Source of the DNA: JAWWPG01 sp037719575
GTDB lineage: Bacteria; Actinomycetota; Actinomycetes; Propionibacteriales; Nocardioidaceae
Direction: 5' to 3'
Assembly (NCBI GenBank): GCA_037719575.1
Contig: JBBJMF010000004.1
Coordinates: 1 to 64,000, forward strand
Length of the DNA: 64,000 bases
A program made the translations under genes and the position numbers. The notes below the pieces were generated by a model. The model was not told the DNA's origin, ran no database searches, and saw only the letters and a list, made by a program, of their open reading frames with translations. Of the stretch, positions 9,825 to 18,873 are shown piece by piece. Every line of letters starts with the position of its first letter. The first letter of the stretch is position 1.

Positions 9825-10942
9825 GCGGGTGCTTTCTCCAGCTCCGCGCGGACCGTGTCGAGCAGCTCCTGCCACGACTTCTCGAACTTGTCGACGCCTT
9901 CGTCCTCGACCACCTGGACCACGTCGTCGTACGAGATGCCGATCTTCTCGAGACGGTCGATAACTTGCTGGGCGTCGTCATAGTGCGTAGTCACCTGGTC
10001 GCCGGTGATCTCGGCGTGGTCGGCAGTGGCCTCGATCGTCGCCTCCGGCATGGTGTTGACGGTGTCCGGGGCGACCAGCTCCACGACGTACATGGTGTCG
10101 GGGAGGTCCGGGTCCTTGACCGAGGTTGACGCCCAGAGCGGTCGCTGCACATGGGCACCGGCGCTCTCCAGCGGTGACCATCGCTCGCTGGTGAAGGTCT
10201 CCTGGAACTCGCGGTAGGCGAGGCGCGCGTTGGCGACGGCGGCCTTGCTGCGCAGGGCCTTGGCCTCGTCGGCATGCTCGGAGTCGGCGAGGGCTTCGAG
10301 CCGCTTGTCGACCTCGGTGTCGATGCGGCTGACGAAGAACGACGCGACCGAGCGGATCGACGAGAGGTCGACGCCCTTGGAGTGGGCCTGCTCGAGCCCG
10401 GCCAGGTAGGCGTCCATCACAGCGCGATAGCGGTCCAGGCTGAAGATCAGCGTGACGTTGACGCTGATGCCCTCGGAGGTGGCGGCGGTGATCGCGGCCA
10501 GCCCCTCCTGGGTGGCCGGAATCTTGATCATGACGTTCGGCCGGTCGACGAGCCACCACAGTGCACGGGCCTCAGCGATCGTTGCCTCGGTCCCGTGCGC
10601 GAGCCGCGGGTCGACCTCGATGCTGATCCGGCCGTCCTGCCCATCGGTGCGGTCGTAGACGTCGCGCAGCACATCGCAGGCCCAGCGGACGTCGTACGTC
10701 GTGATGGCGCGCACGGCCTCCTCGAGGTCGACGCCGCGGACGGCGAGGTCCTTGACCTGCTCGTTGTAGTCCTCAGCGGCCGAGACCGCCTTGGCGAAGA
10801 TCGTCGGGTTGGACGTCACACCCACCACGTGGCGCTTCTCGACGAGCTCCGCGAGGTTGCCACTGGTGAGCCGCAGCCGGGAGATATCGTCGAGCCAGAC
10901 GGACACTCCCTGGTCAGAGAGCTCTTGGAGCCGATCGGTCAT
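9821..10942 (-). CDS. tal: Transaldolase
   Basis: Transfers a dihydroxyacetone unit between sedoheptulose-7-phosphate and glyceraldehyde-3-phosphate in the non-oxidative pentose phosphate pathway. The 373-residue product matches actinobacterial Tal length. Motifs are VGVTSNPTIFAKAV near the N terminus, the Schiff-base Lys in NVMIKIPATQEG and NVTLIFSLDRY. ATG 10942 follows AAGGAAAGGACC. Its stop overlaps the pgi start. 57 bases separate it from tkt, so it is probably in the same transcript. Confidence 0.96.
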   Translation of the reverse strand: MTDRLQELSDQGVSVWLDDISRLRLTSGNLAELVEKRHVVGVTSNPTIFAKAVSAAEDYNEQVKDLAVRGVDLEEAVRAITTYDVRWACDVLRDVYDRTDGQDGRISIEVDPRLAHGTEATIAEARALWWLVDRPNVMIKIPATQEGLAAITAATSEGISVNVTLIFSLDRYRAVMDAYLAGLEQAHSKGVDLSSIRSVASFFVSRIDTEVDKRLEALADSEHADEAKALRSKAAVANARLAYREFQETFTSERWSPLESAGAHVQRPLWASTSVKDPDLPDTMYVVELVAPDTVNTMPEATIEATADHAEITGDQVTTHYDDAQQVIDRLEKIGISYDDVVQVVEDEGVDKFEKSWQELLDTVRAELEKAPA

Positions 10943-10999
10943 GGCTGGTCCTTTCCTTGGCAGAGCCAGGTTGTGCGGGGATAGTCAACGGCTGGTTGC

Positions 11000-13120
11000 T
11001 CAACCCTTGGCGTCGGCTGCCGCGATGCTGTCGATAGCAGCCTGGGTGACGACCTCTGCGGTCATCCCGAACTCCATGTAGAGGCGTTGGTAGTCCGCGG
11101 AGGCGCCGAAGTGGTCGATGGAGACGATGCGTCCGGCATCGCCGACGAGGTCGCGCCACCCCATCGCCACGCCGGCCTCGACTGAGACCCGCGCCTTGAC
11201 GGTCGGTGGGATCACGATGTCGCGGTAGGTCCGGTCCTGCTCCTCGAACCACTCGCGGCACGGCATGGAGACCACGCGAGCCCGGATGTTCTTCGCGGCG
11301 AGCTGCTCACGCGCGGCGACGGCGATCTGCACCTCCGAGCCGGTGCCGATGAGCACGACGTCCGGCGCGCCGCCGTCGACATCCAGCAGGACATAGGCGC
11401 CCCTGGACACGTTCGACGTGTCCGAGAAGCCGTCGGTGCCGCGGGGGAAGGTCGGCACGTTCTGCCGGCTGAGCGCGAGCCCGGCCGGACGGTCGGAGTG
11501 CTCGAGGATGGTGCGCCAGGCGGCGACGGTCTCGTTGGCGTCGGCTGGCCGGACCACGTCGAGGCCGGGGATCGCCCGCAGTGCCGCGAGCTGCTCGATG
11601 GGCTGATGGGTGGGGCCGTCCTCGCCGAGGCCGATGGAGTCGTGGGTCCAGACGTACGTGACCGGCAGCTTCATGAGCGCGGCGAGGCGTACGGCGGGGC
11701 GCATGTAGTCGGAGAAGATGAGGAACGTGCCGCCGTACGGCCGGGTGCCACCGTGCAGCGCGATGCCGTTGAGCAGCGAGCCCATGGCGTGCTCGCGGAT
11801 GCCGAAGTGCAGGACGCGGCCGTACCAGTCGCCGCTGAACTCCTTGGTGGCGTGTTCGGGAGGGATGAAGCTCGGCTGGCCCTTGGGCGTCGTGTTGTTC
11901 GAGCCGGCCAGGTCGGCGGACCCGCCCCAGAGCTCCGGGAGAACCGGTGCGATCGCGGTCAGGACGTCGCCGGAGGCGGCCCGAGTGGCCACGCCCTTCT
12001 CGCTGGTCTCGAAGGTCGGCAGCGCGTCAGCCCAGCCGTCCGGCAGGGTGCGGGTGCGCATCCGGTCGTAGAGGGCCCTGCGGTCCCCGGCCTTCGCGTC
12101 CCAGGCCTCGAAGCGCTCCTGCCAGGCGGCCTGTTCCGCCTTTCCGCGCTCGATCGCCTCACGGGTATGAGCGATCACCTCGTCGCTGATATCGAAGGTC
12201 TGGTCCGGGTCGAAGCCGAGGATCTTCTTGGTGGCCGCGACCTCCTCGTCACCGAGCGCATTGCCGTGAGCCTTGAAGGTGTTCTGCAGGGTGGGTGCCG
12301 GCCAGCCGATGATGGTGCGCAGCTGGATGAAGCTCGGGCGCCTGGTCTCCGCCTTGGCCTTCCGGTAGGCGGCGTAGAGCGCCTGCACGTTCTCCTGGTA
12401 ACCCTTGCCGTCGTTGGTCCAGTCGACAACCTGCACGTGCCAGCCGTAGGCCTGGTAGCGCTTGGCGACGTCCTCGTTGAACGCGATCGAGGTGTTGTCC
12501 TCGATCGAGATCTGGTTGTCGTCGTACAGCAGCGTCAGGTTGCCGAGCTGCTGGGTGCCGGCGATCGACGACGCCTCGGAGCTGATGCCCTCCTCCAGGT
12601 CGCCGTCGCTCGCGAAGACGAAGATGTCGTGGTCGAAGAGGCTCTCACCCGGCGCCGGTTCCGGGTCGAAGAGCCCACGCTCTCGCCGCGCCGCCATCGC
12701 CATCCCGACGGCGTTGCCCACGCCCTGGCCGAGCGGACCGGTCGTCGTCTCGACCCCGGCGGTGTGGCCGTGCTCGGGGTGACCCGGGGTCATGCTGCCC
12801 CACACCCGCAGGCCTTTGAGGTCGTCGAGCTCGAGGCCGTAACCCGCGTAGTAGAGCTGGATGTAGAGGGTGAGACTGGAGTGTCCGCAGGAGAGCACGA
12901 ACCTGTCGCGTCCCGGCCAGTCGGGGTCGGCCGGGTTGTGCCGCATCACCTTCTGGAAGAGCAGGTACGCGGCGGGGGCCAGGCTCATGGCGGTGCCGGG
13001 GTGCCCGTTGCCGACCTTCTGCACGGCGTCCATCGCGAGCACCCGGACGGTGTCGACGGCGCGGTCGTCGAGGTCGGACCAGTCGAGGCGCGCGGGGCGT
13101 GTGGTGGAGGCGCTTGTCAC
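11000..13120 (-). CDS. tkt: Transketolase
   Basis: Thiamine-diphosphate enzyme moving two-carbon units between sugar phosphates. The 706-residue product has GNGHPGTAMSLAPAAY at the N terminus, the ThDP/Mg motif ASDGDLEEGISSEA, VWTHDSIGLGEDGPTHQP and GIREHAMGS. GTG 13120 was chosen because the conserved core begins about 20 residues later and an AGGAAGG sequence precedes it. First gene of the six-gene pentose phosphate operon and divergent from ctaB across a 234-bp shared promoter region. Confidence 0.95.
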   Translation of the reverse strand: MTSASTTRPARLDWSDLDDRAVDTVRVLAMDAVQKVGNGHPGTAMSLAPAAYLLFQKVMRHNPADPDWPGRDRFVLSCGHSSLTLYIQLYYAGYGLELDDLKGLRVWGSMTPGHPEHGHTAGVETTTGPLGQGVGNAVGMAMAARRERGLFDPEPAPGESLFDHDIFVFASDGDLEEGISSEASSIAGTQQLGNLTLLYDDNQISIEDNTSIAFNEDVAKRYQAYGWHVQVVDWTNDGKGYQENVQALYAAYRKAKAETRRPSFIQLRTIIGWPAPTLQNTFKAHGNALGDEEVAATKKILGFDPDQTFDISDEVIAHTREAIERGKAEQAAWQERFEAWDAKAGDRRALYDRMRTRTLPDGWADALPTFETSEKGVATRAASGDVLTAIAPVLPELWGGSADLAGSNNTTPKGQPSFIPPEHATKEFSGDWYGRVLHFGIREHAMGSLLNGIALHGGTRPYGGTFLIFSDYMRPAVRLAALMKLPVTYVWTHDSIGLGEDGPTHQPIEQLAALRAIPGLDVVRPADANETVAAWRTILEHSDRPAGLALSRQNVPTFPRGTDGFSDTSNVSRGAYVLLDVDGGAPDVVLIGTGSEVQIAVAAREQLAAKNIRARVVSMPCREWFEEQDRTYRDIVIPPTVKARVSVEAGVAMGWRDLVGDAGRIVSIDHFGASADYQRLYMEFGMTAEVVTQAAIDSIAAADAKG

Positions 13121-13206
13121 AGCGTCGGTCCTTCCTCGGCGTGCTGCACTTGGTTGGCGGTCTGCACTCGGAGAGCGGGCCACAGGTACCGGCGCCGCTC
13201 ACGGCG

Positions 13207-13212
13207 AGCCTA
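13207..13212 (-). promoter_or_regulatory. Candidate -10 box of the tkt-tal-pgi-zwf-opcA-pgl operon
   Basis: Reads TAGGCT on the minus strand, about 85 bases before the tkt start, within the tkt/ctaB divergent region. Confidence 0.3.
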
Positions 13213-13277
13213 CTGCCACCGGCCTGTCGCATCCCGGACGTGTGCCGCCCCACGACAGCGCACCGGGCCTGCCCGAC

Positions 13278-13283
13278 TAGACT
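13278..13283 (+). promoter_or_regulatory. Candidate -10 box for ctaB
   Basis: TAGACT in the tkt/ctaB divergent region. It gives a roughly 65-base leader to the GTG at 13355. Confidence 0.3.
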
Positions 13284-13354
13284 GCATGCGTTGGAAACGC
13301 CCGTGCGTCACCAGGTCTGCGCCCGGGCGACGTTCACGTCAACTCGAGGTGTCT

Positions 13355-14341
13355 GTGACGGCTGTCGACCCGCAACCGCCTGTGCTGGCGCAGGCGTCAT
13401 CGGTCCGGGCAGTGCCCGTCGTCGGGGTGGGCGCCAGTTCCGGCGACCGGCTGGGAGCCGGCACCGTGCTCGCGGCGTACGTCGCGCTCACGAAGCCGCG
13501 CATCGTCGAGCTGCTGCTGCTGACGACGGTGCCGGTGATGTTCCTCGCGCAGCGTGGCGTGCCCTCGCTGTGGCTGGTGGCGGCCACAGTCGTGGGCGGC
13601 ACCCTCGCCGCCGGGAGTGCGAACACCCTCAACTGTGTGCTGGACCGCGACATCGACGAGCAGATGCTGCGGACCCGCCGTCGGCCGCTCCCGCGGCACC
13701 AGGTGTCGACGCAGGCAGCGTCGGTCTTCGGTGTCGTCCTCGGCGTCGTGGCGACCCTCCTGCTCGGCTTCGCAGTCAACTGGCTGTCGGCCGGCCTGGC
13801 TCTCGCGGCGAACGTGTTCTACGTGGTCGGCTACACCTGGCTGCTCAAGCGACGTACGTCGCAGAACATCGTCTGGGGCGGGGCCGCCGGCTGCTTTCCC
13901 GCGCTGATCGGGTGGACCGCGGTCACGGGGTCACTCGCTTGGCCGCCCGTCGTCCTCTTCCTCGTCGTCTTCTTCTGGACGCCACCCCACTTCTGGTCGC
14001 TCGCGATCCGGTACCGCGACGACTATGCGGCCGCGGCGGTGCCGATGCTGCCGGTCGTGGCTCCCGTTACGGTCGTGGGTCGCCAGATCGTGGCCTACAC
14101 CTGGCTGACCGTGGCGACCTCACTGGTGCTGTGGCCCGTGGCCGGGACGGGCTGGGTCTACCCGCTCGCTGCGGTGGTGCTGGGCTGCCTGCTGCTCGTT
14201 GAGGCGCACGCGCTCGCGGTCCGCGCGACGCGGACCGCGGACCCGGTGGCGCTGAAGGCGATGCGCCTCTTCCACTGGTCGAACGCCTACCTGGCCTTGC
14301 TCTTCCTCGCGGTCGCGCTCGACCCGCTGCTGACCCGCTGA
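13355..14341 (+). CDS. ctaB: Protoheme IX farnesyltransferase (heme O synthase)
   Basis: Membrane prenyltransferase that converts heme B to heme O for terminal oxidases. The 328-residue product has multiple membrane helices and the prenyl-diphosphate motif region NCVLDRDIDEQMLRTRRRPL, with a later FFWTPPHFWSLAIRYRDDY loop typical of CtaB/Cox10. GTG 13355 is preceded by GAGG at 6 bases; an in-frame ATG at 13286 would add 23 poorly conserved basic residues. Its partner ctaA is 2 kb away on the opposite strand, so both steps to heme A are encoded nearby. Confidence 0.95.
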   Translation: MTAVDPQPPVLAQASSVRAVPVVGVGASSGDRLGAGTVLAAYVALTKPRIVELLLLTTVPVMFLAQRGVPSLWLVAATVVGGTLAAGSANTLNCVLDRDIDEQMLRTRRRPLPRHQVSTQAASVFGVVLGVVATLLLGFAVNWLSAGLALAANVFYVVGYTWLLKRRTSQNIVWGGAAGCFPALIGWTAVTGSLAWPPVVLFLVVFFWTPPHFWSLAIRYRDDYAAAAVPMLPVVAPVTVVGRQIVAYTWLTVATSLVLWPVAGTGWVYPLAAVVLGCLLLVEAHALAVRATRTADPVALKAMRLFHWSNAYLALLFLAVALDPLLTR

Positions 14342-14359
14342 CCCGGTGAGGTACCCGAA

Positions 14360-15208
14360 GTGACCACGTCATCACGTCTGCCGAGGCGCGCTTCGCTCGG
14401 CGCCGCCGTGCGCGTGATGGTCGTCGTCGGCCTGACCGCGACCGGCTGCGCGGGTGGCAGCTCCGACAACGAGTCGGCGCCCGGGACGCCCAGCGGCTCC
14501 CCGACCGGCACCACCGCGACCCGCACCACGGGGGTCCCGACCACCGACGCGCCGACCGACACCACACCCCCGCGGCCGGGCGCGCCGTGCCTCCAGCCGT
14601 CCGACCACGCGCGGCTCGTCAGGTTCGGTCCCCGGCAGGGACTCGGCGGGTACGCCGTGGGCACGGGGGCACGCTACGTCGTCCTCGCTCATCAGAGCGA
14701 CGGAGACAGCTGCCAGATGCTGCCGCTCGCGCTCCGGCTGGCGGCGGCCGGCTACCACGCGTTCGCGTTCGACGGCGCCGGCGTGGAGTCGAGCACGGCG
14801 GTTGTTGGCGATGGGCGCCGGGTGGCTGACGACGTGCTCTCGGCCGTGGCCTGGTGCCGGGCACGGGGGGCCGAGTCCGTCGCGCTCGTCGGTGCGTCGA
14901 AGGGCGGGTACGGCGTGCTGAGCGCCGCCCTGCTCGCGCGACGACCCGTCGACGCGGTCGTCAGCCTGTCGGCGCCGAGCGTCTGGGACGACCCCCAGGG
15001 CAAACCGCTCGACATCGCCGCGATGGCGAGCCCCACGCAGCTGTGGGCCTCCCGCTATGACACCACGTTCTTCGAGGCCGCCAAGGGCTTCGCCCGAGAC
15101 GACCCGGCGGCGGAGCTGCATATCGCGCCCGGGATCGCGCACGGCGTGCAGCTCGTGTCCCCGGCTTTCGGCCGGATCAGAGGCTTCCTCGACGCGCACC
15201 TTCGATGA
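14360..15208 (+). CDS. Predicted lipoprotein with alpha/beta-hydrolase fold
   Basis: 282-residue secreted lipoprotein. The N terminus is a signal peptide ending in a lipobox (LTATGC, lipidated Cys near residue 33), followed by a Ser/Thr/Pro-rich linker of about 40 residues. The hydrolase domain shows a nucleophile elbow GASKGGYG and a likely catalytic His in GIAHGVQL, so the serine-hydrolase triad seems intact. Substrate unknown; dienelactone-hydrolase-like or esterase-like activity at the outer membrane surface is an inference. Nineteen bases after ctaB, perhaps the same transcript. Its 3' end overlaps the convergent RDD gene by 32 bases. Confidence 0.8.
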   Translation: MTTSSRLPRRASLGAAVRVMVVVGLTATGCAGGSSDNESAPGTPSGSPTGTTATRTTGVPTTDAPTDTTPPRPGAPCLQPSDHARLVRFGPRQGLGGYAVGTGARYVVLAHQSDGDSCQMLPLALRLAAAGYHAFAFDGAGVESSTAVVGDGRRVADDVLSAVAWCRARGAESVALVGASKGGYGVLSAALLARRPVDAVVSLSAPSVWDDPQGKPLDIAAMASPTQLWASRYDTTFFEAAKGFARDDPAAELHIAPGIAHGVQLVSPAFGRIRGFLDAHLR

Positions 15209-15938
15209 CGACCGTCGCGGCAACCTTGTCGTGCAGTGCCTGACGGCGCGGGTCCCGCAGCGGCCACAGGTAGTCGACAAGGCCGGCGAGGGACGCGAGG
15301 ATCCCGATCACCGGGACCAGGCTGATGGCCGCGAGTCCGTAGATGAAACCCACCCGCCGGACGATCGTCGACCAGGCAAGCTGGCCGCTGCTGTCCCACG
15401 TCCGCACGCTGATGTCCAGGGCCCGCTTCCCCGGCGTAGCGCCGGAGCGGCGCAGGAAGAACGTCTCGTAGCAGAGCTCGACCGCGATGAACACGGCGAT
15501 GAAGGACAGCCACCAGGTGACGAAGTCCTGCGGAGGGGAGAAGGCGCTGTTCGTCCCCCTGCTCATCTGGTCGGAGACGGCCTGGAAGGACCGGTACAGC
15601 AAGTAGCCGGTGAGCGGGAGGCTGGCCAGGAAGACGAGGATCGTGTCGAGCAGCCGGGCGGCGAACCGCTTGACCCACGTCGTGACCTGGGCGCCGTCAG
15701 ACGTGACCAGCCGGCTGGCGGCGCTGCCCGGCGCCGGCTGCCCGGGCTGTGGAGTGGGTCGTCCGTAGTCCCAGGTCTGGTTGGCCGTTGGCGGCGCCCC
15801 GGGGTACTGCGCAGGCGCCTCGCTTGGGGGCGGCGGCTGCTGCCGGGGCGCGACATGCTCCGTCCAGGCCTCGCCGTCCCAGTAGCGGAGCCCGGAGGCG
15901 TCGCGGGGGTCGTCGTACCAGCCGGCGGTCGGTGCCAT
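15177..15938 (-). CDS. RDD-family membrane protein with N-terminal DUF2510 motif
   Basis: 253-residue membrane protein of unknown function. The N terminus GWYDDPRDASGLRYWDGEAWT is a typical actinobacterial DUF2510 module. A Pro/Gln-rich linker follows, then an RDD domain with about four hydrophobic helices (FAARLLDTILVF, ETFFLRRSGATPGKRALDI). RDD proteins are thought to act in transport or ion balance, but this is not settled. ATG 15938 was chosen because DUF2510 starts immediately after it; the frame remains open upstream without similarity. Overlaps the convergent hydrolase gene by 32 bases. Confidence 0.85.
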   Translation of the reverse strand: MAPTAGWYDDPRDASGLRYWDGEAWTEHVAPRQQPPPPSEAPAQYPGAPPTANQTWDYGRPTPQPGQPAPGSAASRLVTSDGAQVTTWVKRFAARLLDTILVFLASLPLTGYLLYRSFQAVSDQMSRGTNSAFSPPQDFVTWWLSFIAVFIAVELCYETFFLRRSGATPGKRALDISVRTWDSSGQLAWSTIVRRVGFIYGLAAISLVPVIGILASLAGLVDYLWPLRDPRRQALHDKVAATVVIEGARRGSL

Positions 15939-16035
15939 TGCCCTAGCCTGCCACGACGCCGGTCCCCCGCATCCGTCCGCGGTCCTGCGGGTTGTTTGCG
16001 TGCGAGCGGCGCAGACGAATCGCGCTCCGGGGGGG

Positions 16036-17016
16036 TCAGGCGCGCTGGATGCCTCGGTCCCGGGTGCCGAGCCACAGCCAGGCACCGGCGGCAGTGACGA
16101 GCGCCGCTCCGAGCAGGTGTATCCCGACGAGGACGATCGGCAGGTCCGTGAGGTACTGGGTGAAGCCGACGACGCCCTGTGCGAGCTCCAGGCCCAGCAG
16201 CGTGCGGACGGCCCGCAGGGCGCGCTCGGGTGCCCCCGTGGCGCGCAGCGCCAGCCAGGTGCCGACGGTCAGGCCCACCAGCAGGAACACCAGGTCGGCG
16301 TGCAGCTGGCTGAGGGCGGCCGGGGCGAGCCCGTTCCGGGGGGCGTCGGGGCTGCCCGCGTGCGGGCCCGAGCCGGTGACGACGGTACCGACATACAGCA
16401 CGAGCGCTGCCACCACGAGGAGGGCTCGGGTCAGCACCACGACCGGCCGAGGCACCGTGGGGTTGGCCGGGCGGTCCAGCTCGTCGACCCGTCGGAGCAG
16501 GACGACCGCGACCGCGATCATCGCCAGCGAGGAGAGCAGGTGGAAGGACACGACCCACGGGTTGAGGTCGGTGAGCACGGTGATACCCCCGACCACCGCT
16601 TGCGCTGGGATGCCGAGCAGCAGCCCGGTCGCCAGCAGCCGGATCGAGCGGCGAGCCGGGTGGAGACGCATGGCGGCCACCCACGTGACGACCGCGACGG
16701 CGGCGAGGACGAACGTGAGCATCCGGTTCCCGAACTCGATGAACCCGTTGACCCCGAGGGCGTCATGGACGACGAACGACTCCGAGGTGCAGCGCGGCCA
16801 GGTGGGGCAGCCGAGCCCCGACCCGGTCAGTCGTACCGCGCCGCCCGTGACGACCAGCACGATGTTGGCCACCAGGGAAGCCGCCGCCAGCCGTCGCATC
16901 GTGGTGCGTGTCGGCGCGGGGATACGCTTCCAGAGACCAGAGGGCGCCAGGCCCGGCTCGGGCGGCCGTTCGGGAGCGACCTCGCCGGCCACGCCCACGG
17001 GACCGGTCACTCCCAT
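16036..17016 (-). CDS. ctaA: Heme A synthase
   Basis: COX15/CtaA-type membrane oxygenase that converts heme O to heme A for cytochrome aa3 oxidase. The 326-residue product has about eight membrane segments. Family motifs are VTGGAVRLTGSGLGCPTWPRC, conserved His residues in IEFGNRM and SFHLLSSL regions, and VTGSGPHAGSPD followed by QLHAD. The ABC permease stop overlaps the region, and both ATG 17016 and GTG 17010 (sharing GTGA with that stop) are possible starts. The exporter-ctaA linkage suggests coordinated expression. Confidence 0.93.
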   Translation of the reverse strand: MGVTGPVGVAGEVAPERPPEPGLAPSGLWKRIPAPTRTTMRRLAAASLVANIVLVVTGGAVRLTGSGLGCPTWPRCTSESFVVHDALGVNGFIEFGNRMLTFVLAAVAVVTWVAAMRLHPARRSIRLLATGLLLGIPAQAVVGGITVLTDLNPWVVSFHLLSSLAMIAVAVVLLRRVDELDRPANPTVPRPVVVLTRALLVVAALVLYVGTVVTGSGPHAGSPDAPRNGLAPAALSQLHADLVFLLVGLTVGTWLALRATGAPERALRAVRTLLGLELAQGVVGFTQYLTDLPIVLVGIHLLGAALVTAAGAWLWLGTRDRGIQRA

Positions 17017-17783
17017 CGGAACAGCCGAGCGGTGGCCGCCGCCGCGACGACCGCCCAGCCCGCCAGGACCGCGAGGTGCAGGGCCGAGACCCCGCTGCCA
17101 CTCAGCGCCTCCCGCAGTCCCTCGGCCAGCGCGCCCGACGGGAGCAGCGTCACGACGTCGCGGACTCCGCTCGGGTACGACGACAGAGGGACCACGACCG
17201 CTCCCGCGACGAGCAGCAGGATGTAGACGAGGTTGGCGGCGGCCAACGTCGCCTCGGCCCTCAGCGTGCCGGCCATCAGTAGCGCCAGAGAGGCGAACGC
17301 AGCGGTGCCAACGAGGCCGAGGAGCACCGCCCAGGCCACCGCAACGGGTCCGGCGTGCGGGCGCCAGCCGAGTGCCAGTCCCACGCCGCTGATGACGACG
17401 ACCTGCGCCACCTCGACGACGACGAGCGACCCGACCTTCCCGAGCAGCAGCCCGGATCGGGGCAGGGGAGAGGCCCCCAGGCGCTTGAGAACCCCATAGC
17501 GACGCTCGAAGCCGGTGGCGATCGCCAGCGACGTGAACGCAGTCGACATGACGGCAAGCGCCAGCACTCCTGGGGTCAGCACGTCGATCCGGCGTCCCGC
17601 ACCGAGGTCGACGACCCCGCCGGACTCCGCCCCCCCGACGAGGAGCAGCACCGGGATCACCAGCGCGAGCAGCACCTGCTCGCCGTTGCGAGCGAGCAGC
17701 CGCGTCTCCATCCGGGCGTGCGACCAGACCATCGTCGCGAGTGGCGCCCGGCCCGGCGCGGGCGCGAAGGACAGGGCCGTCAT
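17007..17783 (-). CDS. ABC-2 type exporter, permease subunit
   Basis: 258-residue membrane protein with about six hydrophobic segments and the ABC2-membrane layout seen in DrrB-like permeases (GFERRYGVLKRLGASPLPR before a helix pair, then SYPSGVRDVVTLLPSGALAEGLREAL). It partners with the ATPase encoded just upstream; the ATG at 17783 overlaps the ATPase stop by 4 bases. Its own stop overlaps the ctaA start. Substrate unknown; similarly placed genes lie between ctaA and sufR in mycobacteria, hinting at a link with heme or cytochrome assembly. Confidence 0.9.
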   Translation of the reverse strand: MTALSFAPAPGRAPLATMVWSHARMETRLLARNGEQVLLALVIPVLLLVGGAESGGVVDLGAGRRIDVLTPGVLALAVMSTAFTSLAIATGFERRYGVLKRLGASPLPRSGLLLGKVGSLVVVEVAQVVVISGVGLALGWRPHAGPVAVAWAVLLGLVGTAAFASLALLMAGTLRAEATLAAANLVYILLLVAGAVVVPLSSYPSGVRDVVTLLPSGALAEGLREALSGSGVSALHLAVLAGWAVVAAAATARLFRWE

Positions 17784-18703
17784 GCCCGCAGCTCCCGCCC
17801 GGTGAGCTGCAGGAAGACGTCCTCGAGGGTGGCGCGACCAACCCGCAGGCCCTCCGGCATCATGCCCTGGGCAGCGCACCACGACGTCACTGCGGCCAGG
17901 AGGAGGGGGGACACCTCGCCGCTCACGGCGTAGCCGCCACCCGGCTGAGCCGTGACCGTGCTGCCCGCGGGAAGCGCGGCGGTCATGGCCGCGATGTCGA
18001 GACCGGTCGGTCCGCTGAAGCGGATCGACTCGGTCGACCGCCCGGCCGTCAGCTGGGCGGGGCTCCCGGACGCCAGCACCCGTCCCTGGTCGAGCACGTG
18101 CACCCGGGCTGCGAGACGCTCCGCCTCCTCGATGTAGTGCGTCGTCAGCACCACCGTCACTCCTTCGCGGGCCAGCTCCTCCACCAGCTCCCACGTCGCG
18201 TGCCTGGCCTGCGGGTCGAGACCCGCGGTCGGCTCGTCGAGAAAGACGAGCTCCGGACGTCCCACCACGGCCATCGCGATCCCGAGCCGCTGCTGCTGGC
18301 CGCCGCTCAGTCGCCGGTACGGCGTCCGGCCGCACCCGCCGAGACCGAGCCGCTCGACGAGTGCATCGACCGGGAGCGGGTTGGTGTGGAGCGAGGCGAC
18401 GTACCGGAGCATCTCGATCGCCCGGGCGGCCGACCAGGTCCCGCCCTGCTGCAACATGACGCCGACGCGAGGTGCCAGGGCATGGTGGTCACGTCGGGGG
18501 TCCAGGCCGAGCACGCGCACCCGTCCTGTCTGGGGGAACCGATAGCCCTCGCAGGTCTCGATCGTCGTGGTCTTCCCGGCGCCGTTCGGACCGAGAACGG
18601 CGGTCACCTCACCTGCGACCACGTCCAGGGACAGCCCGTCGACGGCGGTCGTGGCGCCGTACCTCATCACGAGGTCGGTCACCTCCACCGCGAGGGTAGT
18701 CAC
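17780..18703 (-). CDS. ABC-2 type exporter, ATP-binding subunit
   Basis: 307-residue DrrA-like ATPase: Walker A GPNGAGKTTT, Q-loop, signature RLSGGQQQRLG, Walker B LVFLDEPTAGLDP and switch His in LTTHYIEEAE. The C-terminal 80 residues form the variable domain found in this subfamily. GTG 18703 is the likely start; a TAGACT hexamer lies 7 bases upstream, so the message may be leaderless. Divergent from sufR across 220 bases and coupled to its permease. Substrate not deducible. Confidence 0.93.
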   Translation of the reverse strand: MTTLAVEVTDLVMRYGATTAVDGLSLDVVAGEVTAVLGPNGAGKTTTIETCEGYRFPQTGRVRVLGLDPRRDHHALAPRVGVMLQQGGTWSAARAIEMLRYVASLHTNPLPVDALVERLGLGGCGRTPYRRLSGGQQQRLGIAMAVVGRPELVFLDEPTAGLDPQARHATWELVEELAREGVTVVLTTHYIEEAERLAARVHVLDQGRVLASGSPAQLTAGRSTESIRFSGPTGLDIAAMTAALPAGSTVTAQPGGGYAVSGEVSPLLLAAVTSWCAAQGMMPEGLRVGRATLEDVFLQLTGRELRA

Positions 18704-18710
18704 GCCTCGC

Positions 18711-18716
18711 AGTCTA
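18711..18716 (-). promoter_or_regulatory. Candidate -10 box for the ABC exporter-ctaA operon
   Basis: TAGACT on the minus strand, 7 bases before the GTG start of the ATPase gene, compatible with a leaderless transcript. Confidence 0.4.
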
Positions 18717-18771
18717 AAGTTCGGGCGGCCGCCTTCCCGCACCGGCAGACCAGCTTGTCCCCGAGTGCCGA

Positions 18772-18803
18772 GGGTGCTTGCCTGGCCAGCAAGGCAGGCA
18801 CCC
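18772..18803. repeat. Strong hairpin in the ABC exporter / sufR divergent region
   Basis: Two 12-base arms (18772-18783 and 18792-18803; GGGTGCTTGCCT and AGGCAGGCACCC) pair with one T-G wobble around an 8-base loop. It lies between two divergent promoter-like regions, not after a gene. It could be an operator, a small RNA or an old terminator; no T-tract. Confidence 0.5.
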
Positions 18804-18873
18804 CTTGTGCCGGGCGGATCTGGGTGGCCCAAGGGATGTCTGCGTGGTGAGCCAGCCAAACGCAGGCCGGCGG

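Noticed and set aside
6688..13120. Bifunctional Tal-Pgi fusion
   Set aside because: tal and pgi overlap by 4 bases in different frames, each with its own stop and start.
11498..13354. Long plus-strand open frame running over tkt into ctaB
   Set aside because: Antisense shadow of transketolase; only the part from about 13355 matches CtaB.
13286..13354. Upstream ATG for ctaB at 13286
   Set aside because: Only 2 bases after the TAGACT box and adds a basic, non-conserved segment; GTG 13355 has a better ribosome site.
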